Below are positions 8,402-19,175 of a stretch of DNA of 41,502 nucleotides, in pieces; the stretch's first letter is position 1; each line of letters begins with the position of its first letter. The notes below the pieces were generated by a model, which saw only the letters and a list, made by a program, of their open reading frames with translations, did not search any database and was not told where the DNA came from. A program made the position numbers and the translations under genes. The DNA is from Actinomadura sp. CNU-125 (lineage in GTDB: Bacteria; Actinomycetota; Actinomycetes; Streptosporangiales; Streptosporangiaceae), in assembly GCF_001942465.1 (NCBI RefSeq), contig NZ_MKJY01000566.1:1-41502 (forward strand). The letters run 5' to 3'.

Positions 8402-9807
8402 CCCGCGCATCAGGACGGCGTCCACCAGTTCGGCCGCGGCCCCGGCCGGGTCGGCGGCTCCGCCGACGACCCCGTCCCAGCGGTCGGCGGCGGTCGCGAC
8501 CTGCTCTCGGAACGCGTCCTCCGTCGGGGTGAGCGCGATGGCGACGGAGTACAGGGGGCGCAGCCAGTCGGACGGCGCGTGGGTCTCGGTGACGGTGACC
8601 GCCCACCCGTCCCCGTCCGGAGCGCAGGTCAGCGACAGGACCTCCGTCCCGAACGCGTAGCCGAGCCTGCGCGTGACGGGCGTGCCCGACGTCCACCCGT
8701 GCACGTCCGCGTCGATCTCGCCGGTGACGGCGCCGAGCGCCTCCCAGCCCTCGGGGCCCCGGCTCGCGTACTCGACCCGGACGGACGCGCCGCGCGACTC
8801 GAACGAGCCGGTGCGGGCGCCGTCGTCCGTCCGGAACTCGACGCGGACCCGGTCGGCGTCCCACGCGGCGACCGTCGCCTCGACCGGGTCCCGGTGGGCC
8901 TTCGCCAGGTGGTAGCGGGCGCCGCGCGCGAGGTGCTTCCCGGCGGCGAGCCGGACGTCCTTCGTCGCGGAGCCGTCGTGCACGAGCCGTCCGCGCTTGA
9001 AGTCGAGCCCCTCGACCGCCGCGCGCAGGCCCGCGACGAACGCGTCCGTCCACTCCCGGTCGACGGCCCGCACGGCGACCGTGTGACGCGCGACGAGGGG
9101 CGCGTGCAGGTCGTGTTCGTCCAGGGTCGGGACGACCTTGTTCCAGCGGGCGGCGAACCCGTCCACGCCTTCGGCGAACCCGGTCCGGAGCTTCCGCCGG
9201 GCGATCAGCAGCCCCACCGCCGCGAACGGGCGCAGGACGCCGCGTCCTCGCCCGCCCCCGGCCACCCGCGCCTTCCACTCCCCGCGCTGCCGGCCCTTCG
9301 GCTCGACCCGCCCGCTCGCCGCCCCCAGCCGGTGCACGACCCGGAGCGAGATCTCCGGCGCGCCCGTCCAGTCCCCGAACCGGACCTCGCCCTCCCAGGT
9401 CGCGCGCCGCAGCGACCGCAGGCGCCCTTTCGTCGCCCGGTAGCCGCCCGTGACGCGGACCGACCGGACGCGGCGTCCGGTCAGGTCGGCGTGCAGCGAC
9501 ACCGTCGCGGCGTGCCCGTCGCGCTCGAACGTCCCCTCCAGTCGGATCCGGCGGGCGCGGTCCCACGAGCCGACGGTGATCTCCGCGACTCCCCCATCGT
9601 CTCCGGGGAACTCCACCCGGTACCGGGACCCGGCGACCAGGTGCCGCCCCTGGACGAGCCGCGCGTGCGGGATCACGGCGTCGCCGACGTGCAGCCCGTC
9701 GCCGCCGATCGCGAGGCCTCGGCAGCGTCGAGGATCGGCCGTACGACCTCGTCGAGCAACGCCTCGGGAAACACGGCAAGCCGGACATCACGCCGAAGAT
9801 GCACCAT
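8324..9807 (-). CDS. Unrecognised ~495-residue protein, third gene of the PNK/Thg1-like operon (frame break near 9712)
   Basis: The start is ATG 9807 (AAGGAAGC just upstream, 9 nt after the Thg1-like stop): MVHLRRDVRLAVFPEALLDE. One base appears missing at 9708-9716; the frame then continues AIGGDGLHVGDAVIPHARLV to the stop at 8324. No family is recognised and no membrane segment or nuclease motif is seen. The two halves resemble each other: LVQGRHLVAGSRYRVEF near the N-terminus and RLAAGKHLARGARYHLAKAH in the second half, each followed by an Asp/Arg-rich beta-like stretch, suggesting an internal duplication of a small beta domain. Tight packing with a kinase and a Thg1-like enzyme suggests a shared job on RNA ends; that is inference. 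The 3' end overlaps the convergent membrane-protein gene. Confidence 0.8.
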
Positions 9808-9816
9808 GTCGCTTCC

Positions 9817-10566
9817 TTACCGCATCAGCAGCTCGCGGACAAAGGTCCGGTACTCGTCCCGCATGGGCAGTTCGCGCCCGACGCGCACGCGCCGCCGCGT
9901 CGCCGTCACCGGGACGTCCGTGACCGGGTCGTGCCCGGCCTTCTCGAACGTCTCCCACCACAGCCCGACCCCGCGACGCTGCCAGGCGGGAACGTCGTTG
10001 AAGTTGATCCCGCGGGCGAACAGCAGCTCGTTCTTGTCCGACACGGACGTCCGGTGCATCTCGCGCGTGGCCTGCCGGGGGCTGCGCCCCTCCTTCCGGA
10101 GCGTCCAGTAGGTCCACCCGTTGAGCGCGCACCGCGCCGCGTCGGCCTGCCGCCACGACAGGTAGTCGACGGCCTCGTCCACGTTCGTGCCGGTCCAGAC
10201 CCGGGAGTCGAACACGGCGGGCTCCCCGGCGGCGTGCGTGAACGCGGCCGTGGCGATGCCCGCCGACAGCGACACGAGCTTCTCGACCTTGCGCCCGAAC
10301 ATCTCGTGCGCGGGGTCGAGCACGACGGAGATCTCGTCGCTCTCGGTGTAGGCGTACCGGCCGCCGAGCTCGGTCAGCAGCGCCTCCGCCGCACCCGCCA
10401 TCAGCTCGGAGAACCGCGGGTCGAAGGGCTTGTCGAAGCGCGTCTCGGTGTACTTGGAGAAGGCCCGGCCGTCGACCCGCACGATCGCCCACGCGCCCGG
10501 ATGCAGGGTCAGCGAGTGGAACCGCTCGCGGTCGCGCATCCGCGTCTCAAGGTCGTCGTTCCGCAT
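9817..10566 (-). CDS. Thg1-like 3'-5' RNA polymerase (tRNA-His guanylyltransferase family)
   Basis: 249 residues. Thg1 and Thg1-like proteins add nucleotides to RNA 5' ends in the 3'-5' direction with a polymerase-palm fold and two metals. The metal ligands are visible: Asp32 in IVRVDGRAFSKYTE and Asp77/Glu78 in YAYTESDEISVVL. Family features FDSRVW and YLSWRQADAARCALNGWTYW follow; the eukaryotic HINNLYN motif is absent, as in bacterial Thg1-like proteins, which repair truncated tRNA 5' ends rather than make G-1. ATG 10566 lies inside the end of the kinase gene (20-nt overlap), and the next gene starts 9 nt after its stop. Bacterial tRNA-His already encodes G-1, so a repair role is favoured. 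Strong call for family, inference for role. Confidence 0.92.
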   Translation of the reverse strand: MRNDDLETRMRDRERFHSLTLHPGAWAIVRVDGRAFSKYTETRFDKPFDPRFSELMAGAAEALLTELGGRYAYTESDEISVVLDPAHEMFGRKVEKLVSLSAGIATAAFTHAAGEPAVFDSRVWTGTNVDEAVDYLSWRQADAARCALNGWTYWTLRKEGRSPRQATREMHRTSVSDKNELLFARGINFNDVPAWQRRGVGLWWETFEKAGHDPVTDVPVTATRRRVRVGRELPMRDEYRTFVRELLMR

Positions 10567-11029
10567 CGGCCCCGCCTTCCAGGGACGCGACGGCGAACCC
10601 GCCGCGCCCGTCCGGCCGCACCGTCCACAGCTCGTCGAACCCGTCGCCGGGTCCCGGACGGCGCAGCCGCTTGAGCGTCGCATACACGCCGACGTCCGGC
10701 ACCCGCATTTCCGGCGGGCGCAGCGCGTTGCGCCGCATCGACAGCGCGACGTCCGGCGGGAACCAGTACGCGACGGTCCGCGCCCCGAACCGCCGCGCGA
10801 CCTCGACGAGCGGCGCCCACTCGTCCGGCGACGGGTTGGTGTTGTCGACGGCGACGTCCCGTCCGGCCTCCAGCGCCTCGGCGACGAGCCGCAGCTGCCG
10901 CGCCTGCTTGCGGCGCGCCTTGGGGAACAGGTCCTTGCTCACGTGGACGTGCGTCGCCGCGAGCCGCGCCCGGTAGAACGTCGTCTTCCCGGAAGCCTGC
11001 AACCCCACGAACACCGCGACCTCGCTCAC
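10547..11029 (-). CDS. Polynucleotide-kinase-like P-loop kinase
   Basis: 160 residues. The Walker A motif is GLQASGKT at 9-16; an Asp at 33 (SKDLF) fits the acceptor-activating residue of T4 Pnk-like kinases; VDNTNPSPDEW at 61-71 is the family's DxTN motif; RRNALR at 99-104 supplies a lid-type Arg pair. This is the kinase half of PNKP, phosphorylating 5'-OH ends of nucleic acid; no phosphatase domain is present. The start is GTG 11029; no other gene lies close upstream in the same direction except the small membrane proteins ending at 11055. It overlaps the Thg1-like gene by 20 nt, so the two are co-translated: the kinase could prepare 5' ends that the Thg1-like enzyme extends. Confidence 0.85.
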   Translation of the reverse strand: MSEVAVFVGLQASGKTTFYRARLAATHVHVSKDLFPKARRKQARQLRLVAEALEAGRDVAVDNTNPSPDEWAPLVEVARRFGARTVAYWFPPDVALSMRRNALRPPEMRVPDVGVYATLKRLRRPGPGDGFDELWTVRPDGRGGFAVASLEGGADAERRP

Positions 11030-11054
11030 CCCCCAAGGATGCCCGCCCGGCGGT

Positions 11055-11294
11055 TCAGTCGCGGGTGCCGATCGCGTCGACCGGCGCGGGGCGCATCGCG
11101 AACCGGGTGGCGACCGTGATCGCGCCCCGGGCGAGCACGATGGTGACCGCCACGATCGCGAGAAGGCCGACGACGGAAACGGTGGGGACGGGCGACCTCG
11201 TCAGCGCGCGGCTCATCCCGATCAGCGGCGGGATCGTCGCCAGCAGGCCGAACAGCAGCGCCGAGAACACGACGATCCGGGCCTCGCCGTTCAT
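11055..11294 (-). CDS. Small two-helix membrane protein
   Basis: 79 residues with two hydrophobic helices (RIVVFSALLFGLLATIPPLI and VSVVGLLAIVAVTIVLARGA). The ATG at 11294 overlaps the stop of the upstream sensor-domain gene (ATGA). No family is recognised. It may form a membrane pair with its upstream partner. It ends 26 nt before the kinase gene and could share its transcript. Confidence 0.7.
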   Translation of the reverse strand: MNGEARIVVFSALLFGLLATIPPLIGMSRALTRSPVPTVSVVGLLAIVAVTIVLARGAITVATRFAMRPAPVDAIGTRD

Positions 11295-11674
11295 TTCTCG
11301 GTGAGCCGCTCGCGGGCCGACGGCGCGAGCACCGCCAGGCACAGCCGCGCGTGCAGCCGCGCCAGCACCGGAAGCGCCCACCACAGCGGCAGCGCGACCG
11401 CGGCGACCAGGACGTTGCCCAGGCACAGCAGGGCGGCCAGCCCGAACGGGAACCCGACCGCGACGTGCGCGAGCGCCCAGGCGGGGACCCGCCGCCCGAC
11501 CCGCCGTCCGTCCGGCGGCACGCCGAGCAGCCTGCCGGCCCGCCGACGGTGCAGGTCGGCCCAGCGCCGCGCCGCCGTCGGCACGAACAGCACCGGCAGC
11601 GCGAGCACCGTGGCCACGGCGGTGGCCAGCGTGCCCAGCAGGTAGGCCGAGCCGGAGAGCGCACGGTCACGCAT
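11291..11674 (-). CDS. Stand-alone 'putative sensor' membrane domain protein
   Basis: 127 residues. It begins with a hydrophobic segment (SAYLLGTLATAVATVLALPV), then RRWADLHRRRAGRLLGVP and two further hydrophobic stretches (VAVGFPFGLAALLCLGNVLV, AVALPLWWALPVLARLHARL). This resembles the actinobacterial sensor domain found at the N-terminus of many two-component histidine kinases (PF13796 type), but no kinase domain follows. The ATG at 11674 has AGGAGGAG 7 nt upstream; a longer GTG/ATG-started version reaching 11773 has no such site. It is translationally coupled to the small membrane protein. An 18-bp palindrome lies 70 nt upstream. Confidence 0.65.
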   Translation of the reverse strand: MRDRALSGSAYLLGTLATAVATVLALPVLFVPTAARRWADLHRRRAGRLLGVPPDGRRVGRRVPAWALAHVAVGFPFGLAALLCLGNVLVAAVALPLWWALPVLARLHARLCLAVLAPSARERLTEK

Positions 11675-11743
11675 GCGGCGTCTCCTCCTGCCCGTCGTGG
11701 TGCCGGTGTGGAGATCATTGTCCGCCGCCGACCTCCGCCGGGC

Positions 11744-11761
11744 ACTACAGCGGGCTGTAGT
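11744..11761. promoter_or_regulatory. Perfect 18-bp palindrome in the divergent region before the sensor and BCCT genes
   Basis: ACTACAGCGGGCTGTAGT is a perfect 8-2-8 inverted repeat, 70 nt from the sensor-domain gene and about 115 nt from the BCCT start. It is most likely an operator for an unlinked regulator; none of the neighbours is a DNA-binding protein. Confidence 0.55.
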
Positions 11762-11874
11762 AGACGCCCGCACCGCACGCCGTGGGACGGGTTCGAGGAG
11801 CCTGACCTCGCGGGCGGGAACGTTTTACCAACGCGTTCAAGTGAGAACGTAGATTCTCGGGAAAAGCCAGGGGC

Positions 11875-13598
11875 ATGGAGATGACCGATCACGGGACCGA
11901 TCGAGGACCGGATCCCGGGGCACCGCCGGGCTCCGGCGAGGGCCGCCCCCGGACCGACTGGGTCGTTTACGGCGTCAGCGCGGCCGTGGCGCTGGCGTTC
12001 GTCGTCTGGGGAGTCGCCTGGACCGACAACCTGAGCGACGTCTCGCAGCGCGTGCTCGACTGGCTGCTGGCGAACATCGGCTGGCTGTTCGTCCTCGCCG
12101 CGACCGGGTTCGTGGTGTTCTCGCTCTGGCTGGCGGTCAGCAAGTACGGGCGGATCCCGCTCGGCGGCGACGACGACGAACCCGAGTTCCGCACCGTCTC
12201 ATGGGTCGCGATGATGTTCAGCGCGGGCATGGGGATCGGCCTGATGTTCTTCGGCATGGCGGAGCCGCTCACCTACTTCGTCGACCCGCCCCCCGGCACG
12301 GACCCGGCGCAGAGCGAGGCCGCCATCGAGACGGCGATGGCCACCACCCTCTTCCACTGGTCGCTTCATCCGTGGTCGATCTACGCGGTGCTGGGCCTCG
12401 CCATCGGGTACGGGCACTACCGGCGCGGCCGCAAGCAGCTCGTCAGCTCGGCGTTCGCGCCGCTGTTCCCGAAGGGACGCGGCGAGGGCACCGGCGGCAA
12501 GATCATCGACATTCTGGCGCTGTTCGCGACGCTGTTCGGCTCGGCGGCGTCGCTGGGGCTCGGCGCGCTGCAGATCCAGTCGGGCATGCAGGAGGCGGGC
12601 TGGATCGAGTCGCTCAGCAAGACGGTGCTCGTGCTGATCATCGTGGTGCTGACGATCTGCTTCATCCTGTCCGCGGTGTCGGGCGTCGCCAAGGGCGTCC
12701 AGTGGCTGTCCAACATCAACATGGTGCTGGCGGTGATCCTGGCGTTCTTCGTCTTCGTCGTCGGCCCGACCGTGTTCATGCTGGAGCTCATCCCGACGTC
12801 GGTCGGCATCTACATCCAGGACTTCGGGCAGATGGCGTCCCGGTCGGGCGCACCGGCGGCGAAGAGATGCAGGAGTTCCTCTCCACCTGGACCATCTTCT
12901 ACTGGGCGTGGTGGATCTCCTGGTCGCCGTTCGTCGGGATGTTCCTCGCCCGGATCAGCCGCGGCCGGACGATCCGGCAGTTCGTCGCCGGGGTGATCGT
13001 GGTGCCGAGCGCGGTCAGCCTGCTCTGGTTCTCGATCTTCGGCGGGGTCGCGATCCGGGACCAGCAGAACGGCAACAACCCCTACGGCAGCGGCGACGCC
13101 GAGCAGATCACGTTCAACGTGCTGAAGGACCTGCCGTGGGCGGGCGTCACCGCGGTCATCGTGATGATCCTGGTGGCGATCTTCTTCGTGGCGGGCGCCG
13201 ACGTGTCGTCCATCGTCATGGGCACGCTGTCGCAGCGCGGCTCGGTCCATCCCTCCCGCTGGATCGTGATCTTCTGGGGCGCGGTGACCGGCGCCGTCGC
13301 GGCGATCATGCTGGTGATCGGCGGCGACAAAGCCTTGCAGGGCATCCAGAACATCACGTTCATCGGGGCGCTGCCGTTCACGATCGTGCTGATCGTCCTG
13401 TGCGTCGCCCTCGCGAAGGACCTGCGGGACGATCCGATGATGCGGCGGCAGCGCAAGGGCGAGGAGGTCCTCGAAGGGGCCGTCGTCACGGGCGTCCGCG
13501 AGCACCAGGGCGACTTCGAACTGGCGACCCGTCCGGCGGGCAACGGCAACGGCGACGACGAGGACGCGAGCAAACGGCCCGGCATCCGCAAGAGCTGA
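11875..13598 (+). CDS. BCCT-family glycine betaine/choline/carnitine transporter (frame break near 12855)
   Basis: About 574 residues, 12 helices. The first half carries the glycine stretch GMGIG (118-122, in SAGMGIGLMFFGMAEP) that in the Na+-coupled betaine carrier BetP lines the substrate site. After one apparently lost base near 12850-12860 the second half carries the family signature WTIFYWAWWISWSPFVGMFL with the tryptophan box of helix 8 that binds trimethylammonium. The C-terminal tail is charged and Gly/Asn-rich. The start may be ATG 11875 or ATG 11881; the latter has GGGGCATGGAG upstream. A perfect hairpin follows the stop. The likely role is uptake of an osmoprotectant such as betaine; the exact substrate and ion cannot be told. 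Confidence 0.93.
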
Positions 13599-13644
13599 AC
13601 GTCGACGATCTCCGCGCGTTCTTCGCGTCCGTCCGTTGAGAAGA

Positions 13645-13690
13645 GGACCCGCGGCGTCCGGCGGGCGCGGTTGCCGGACGCCGCGGGTCC
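13645..13690. terminator. Bidirectional hairpin between BCCT and MpaB genes
   Basis: GGACCCGCGGCGTCCGGC (13645-13662) pairs perfectly with 13673-13690 across a 10-nt loop, an 18-bp stem between two convergent genes. There is no U-tract, as is usual for actinobacterial terminators. Confidence 0.8.
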
Positions 13691-13707
13691 CCGGCTTTCG
13701 GGGGCGG

Positions 13708-14529
13708 TCAGACGATCGCGACGCCGCCCTTGATGCGGCGGCGCACGTCCCAGAGGTAGACGTTGAACGGGAACTCGCGGGCCGGGCGCGGCAGGGCGCG
13801 GTTGACCCGGCCGAGGACGCGCATCAGCCGGTCGAAGCGGGCCTGGTCGCGGGCCGTCCAGCGGGCGCCGAGCTCGTCGCGGAACGGCTGCGGCAGGAAG
13901 CCGACCGTCAGGAAGCGGTTCACGCCGCCGAACAGCTGCGGGACGGGCGCGGGCATGAACTTCATCTCGGTGAGGTCGCGCAGGTAGCCGCGGGTGAGGT
14001 CGTCCATCTCGATCTCCGCCAGCGAGGCGTCCCAGTACTTCTGGAACGCCTCCCGGTCGGCGGGCCACATGTCCTCGGTCATCTGCAGGGTGGTGCCGAA
14101 GCGGGCGCCGTACCGGTAGAGGATCTCGCGCTGCTCCCCGGTCGGCTCCCCGTACAGAATGCGGTAGATGTCCTCGGTGCCCATGTAGAGGCACGCCGCG
14201 ACCCAGAGCTGCAGCTCGCGGTTGAACGCGTTGTACGCCACCGGCTCCTTCGCGTTGACGTGCCGGTGGGAGCGGTTGACCTCGCGGCGCATCGCCGCCC
14301 GCTCGTCCTCGCCGCCGAGCATGGCGACGGAGATGTAGCTGAGCGTGGTGCGGGCCCGCTTGATCGGGTGCTTGTCGATCCGGCCGCTGTCGACCGTGCT
14401 CTTGGCGACGCCATGCCCCACCGGCAGGCGGGAGAGCTGCATGACGACGTTCGCGGCGGCCGCCGCGAGCGCCAGCCCGCTGATGGCGTCTGCGACGACC
14501 TTCGGCGGCTGCTCCTGAGTCACGGTCAT
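13708..14529 (-). CDS. MpaB/DUF2236-family oxygenase
   Basis: 273 residues. Proteins of this family include latex-clearing protein and the fungal MpaB prenyl-chain cleaving enzyme, and many bind heme b through a histidine. The candidate heme-ligand region SHRHVN (His88, His90) is followed by EPVAYNAFNRELQLWVAACL and YGARFGTTLQMTEDMWPADR, all typical of the family. The N-terminus has a short hydrophobic stretch (GLALAAAAANVVMQLSR) that could associate with membrane. The start is ATG 14529. A short palindrome at 14587-14600 may be its operator. The substrate is unknown; it could act on an isoprenoid or another lipid. Confidence 0.85.
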   Translation of the reverse strand: MTVTQEQPPKVVADAISGLALAAAAANVVMQLSRLPVGHGVAKSTVDSGRIDKHPIKRARTTLSYISVAMLGGEDERAAMRREVNRSHRHVNAKEPVAYNAFNRELQLWVAACLYMGTEDIYRILYGEPTGEQREILYRYGARFGTTLQMTEDMWPADREAFQKYWDASLAEIEMDDLTRGYLRDLTEMKFMPAPVPQLFGGVNRFLTVGFLPQPFRDELGARWTARDQARFDRLMRVLGRVNRALPRPAREFPFNVYLWDVRRRIKGGVAIV

Positions 14530-14586
14530 ACGGAGGGCCTCACTTCCCGGGGGAACGAAAGCGCGATCTCCGTACCACTGTGCCGC

Positions 14587-14600
14587 AGTAAGTGATTACT
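14587..14600. promoter_or_regulatory. AGTAA-GTGA-TTACT inverted repeat upstream of the MpaB gene
   Basis: A perfect 5-4-5 inverted repeat 58 nt before the MpaB start, AT-rich compared with the surrounding DNA. It resembles the short sites used by TetR-type regulators. No regulator gene is adjacent. Confidence 0.35.
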
Positions 14601-14641
14601 TGCAAGCGGGACGCCCGCACGGGCGCGAGCGTCCCGCCGCG

Positions 14642-15370
14642 CTACGCCGGATCCTCGCCCGCGCGGAGCCGTCCGGCGAACTCCTTCAGCGACTCCATCG
14701 CGTGCATGTGCGGGAACGGCCCGTACGACACCCGGGCCGCCCCCGCCGCGGCCAGCTCACCCAGCGAGGTGCCCGGGAACTGGTTCACGTTGACCGGCCC
14801 CGCCAGCCCGTCGACCAGCGCCTTCACCGCGTCCGCGGGCGCCATGATCGGGTAGACGCAGTCCGCGCCCGCCGCCAGGTAGCGGCGCCCGCGCGCGAGG
14901 GCGCCGTCGAGCGGATCCGGGGCCTGCCGGATGAACGTGTCCGCCCGCGCGTTGATCACCAGCGCGTCCCCCGCCGCCGCCCGCACCTCGGCGAGGTACG
15001 CGGCCTGCCGCTCCGGGTCCAGCAGGCCGCCGTCGCGGCTGTCCTCCAGGTTGCAGCCAGCCGCGCCCATCTCCAGCAGCCGCGCGACCAGCTCGCCGGG
15101 CGGCAGCCCGTACCCCGCCTCGGCGTCCACCGTGACCGGCACCTCCGCGACCCGGATCACCCGCGCCGCCGCCGCGAACATCTCGTCCACCGGCGCGCCC
15201 TCGCCGTCCGGGTAGCCGAGCATCGCGGAGATCGCGGCGCTCGCGGTGGCCAGCGCCGGGAACCCCGCCTCCTGGACGACCCGCGCGCTCGCCGCGTCCC
15301 ACACGTTCGGCAGGACCAGCGGGTCCCCCGGCCGGTGCAGCTCCCGCAGCCGTACCGCCTCATCGGTCAT
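14642..15370 (-). CDS. Isocitrate lyase/PEP mutase superfamily enzyme
   Basis: 242 residues, the usual length for the short members of the superfamily. Family motifs: LVLPNVWDAASARVVQEAGF near the N-terminus, VTVDAEAGYG (Mg2+ and substrate loop), GAAGCNLEDSRDG, and INARADTFIRQ. These enzymes cleave or form C-C or P-C bonds at an alpha-keto/carboxylate centre; the KKCGH/CKR active-site loop of true isocitrate lyase is not seen, so it is not a glyoxylate-shunt enzyme. Methylisocitrate-lyase-like, oxaloacetate-decarboxylase-like or phosphonopyruvate-type activity are all possible. ATG 15370 follows GGAGAAGGCA. Confidence 0.87.
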   Translation of the reverse strand: MTDEAVRLRELHRPGDPLVLPNVWDAASARVVQEAGFPALATASAAISAMLGYPDGEGAPVDEMFAAAARVIRVAEVPVTVDAEAGYGLPPGELVARLLEMGAAGCNLEDSRDGGLLDPERQAAYLAEVRAAAGDALVINARADTFIRQAPDPLDGALARGRRYLAAGADCVYPIMAPADAVKALVDGLAGPVNVNQFPGTSLGELAAAGAARVSYGPFPHMHAMESLKEFAGRLRAGEDPA

Positions 15371-15487
15371 TGCCTTCTCCCTCGATTTCCGGGTGCTCGT
15401 CTGCACGTAGGACGCCACGGTCCCGTGATGTGTGACATCCGGCGCGTACCCTCGAAGTCGATCATCAGTCCGCACGAAGGGGTGCAC

Positions 15488-16516
15488 ATGCTGCCGTGGT
15501 CGGCGGAACTCGCCGGAAGCCTGCACGAACACGTCGTGAGCAGCGAACTGCTGCGCGGGAACCCGCTGGGCGACCCGCACGAACGTCCGCTGCTGGTCTA
15601 CACACCGCCCGGCTACGACGACGAACCCGAACGCCGCTACCCGTCCGTCTACGTCATCCAGGGGTTCACCGGCCACACCGGGCTCTGGCGGAACCGGATG
15701 CCGTACCGGCAGCCGTTCCCGGAGACGGCCGACGCGGTGTTCGCGAGCGGCGAGGCCCCGCCCGCGATCGTCGTGTTCGTCGACGCGTGGACCGCGCACG
15801 GCGGCAGCCAGTTCGTCGACTCGCCCGGCACCGGCCGCTACCACTCGTACATGTGCGACGAGATCGTCCCGTGGGTCGACGCGCACTACCGGACGCTCGA
15901 CGCGCCCGAACACCGCGCCATCAGCGGCAAGTCGAGCGGCGGCTACGGCGCGATGATCACCCCGATGCTGCGTCCCGACCTGTTCGGCGCCCTCGCCACG
16001 CACGCGGGCGACGCGCTGTTCGAGTACTGCTACCTGCCCGAGTTCCCGCAGTCCGTCCGGCACCTGCGCAAGTACGGCGGCGACATCATGCGCTGGTGGG
16101 ACGCCTTCCACTCGCGCGTCGCGTTCACCGAACCCGAGGACATGGTGCTCCTGAACCTCCTCGGCATGGCGGTCTGCTACTCCGCCCGCGAGGACGGCAC
16201 GCCCGAGCTGCCGTTCGACCCGGTCACCGGCGTCCTCCGGCAGGACGTCTGGGACCGGTGGCTCGCCTGGGACCCGGTCCGCATGGTCCCGGCCCACGCC
16301 GACGCGATGCGCTCGCAGCGGGCGATCTGGATCGACGGCGGCACCCGCGACGAGTGGTACCTCGACGTCGGCGCCGAGGCGTTCCGCGCGGCCCTGCGGG
16401 ACGCGGGCGTCCCGGACGACGTCGTCCGGTTCGAGCTGTTCGAGGCGGGCCACGGCGCCATCGACTACCGCTACCCGATGGCCCTCGCCTGGCTCGCCCG
16501 CCGAATCGCCCCGTGA
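15488..16516 (+). CDS. Esterase D-like alpha/beta hydrolase
   Basis: 342 residues of the putative-esterase family (PF00756 type), soluble, no signal peptide. The nucleophile elbow is ISGKSSGGYGAM with Ser149; the acid is probably the Asp in IWIDGGTRDEWYLD, and the His is in EAGHGAIDYRYP near the C-terminus, so the triad is complete. An upstream strand YPSVYVIQGFTGHTGLW supplies the oxyanion region. The start ATG 15488 has GAAGGGG upstream. It is divergent from the PEP-mutase-family gene with a 117-bp gap. Carbohydrate-ester or S-acyl-glutathione-like substrates are possible. Confidence 0.85.
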   Translation: MLPWSAELAGSLHEHVVSSELLRGNPLGDPHERPLLVYTPPGYDDEPERRYPSVYVIQGFTGHTGLWRNRMPYRQPFPETADAVFASGEAPPAIVVFVDAWTAHGGSQFVDSPGTGRYHSYMCDEIVPWVDAHYRTLDAPEHRAISGKSSGGYGAMITPMLRPDLFGALATHAGDALFEYCYLPEFPQSVRHLRKYGGDIMRWWDAFHSRVAFTEPEDMVLLNLLGMAVCYSAREDGTPELPFDPVTGVLRQDVWDRWLAWDPVRMVPAHADAMRSQRAIWIDGGTRDEWYLDVGAEAFRAALRDAGVPDDVVRFELFEAGHGAIDYRYPMALAWLARRIAP

Positions 16517-16525
16517 CCGGCACCC

Positions 16526-16658
16526 CTAGAGCAACCGGTCGAGCTGGGCCTTCACCGCACTGAGCAGCGCGAACAACCGGTCGTGCCCCGTCCCGCGCCA
16601 CGCCGCCGCGCGGGCGCTGTTCGGGTGAGTTTGCGGGCGGTTCGCTCCCGGGGGTCGG
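16526..16658 (-). other. Possible orphan C-terminal coding fragment downstream of the FxsT-like gene
   Basis: In one minus-strand frame the stretch after the FxsT-like stop reads ...NSARAAAWRGTGHDRLFALL and ends SAVKAQLDRLL at a TAG (16526-16528), which looks like a real protein tail. It has no start of its own. It may be a decayed gene end or, if a base is lost just before the stop at 16659, an extension of the FxsT-like protein. Confidence 0.25.
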
Positions 16659-19175
<2,517 letters not shown>

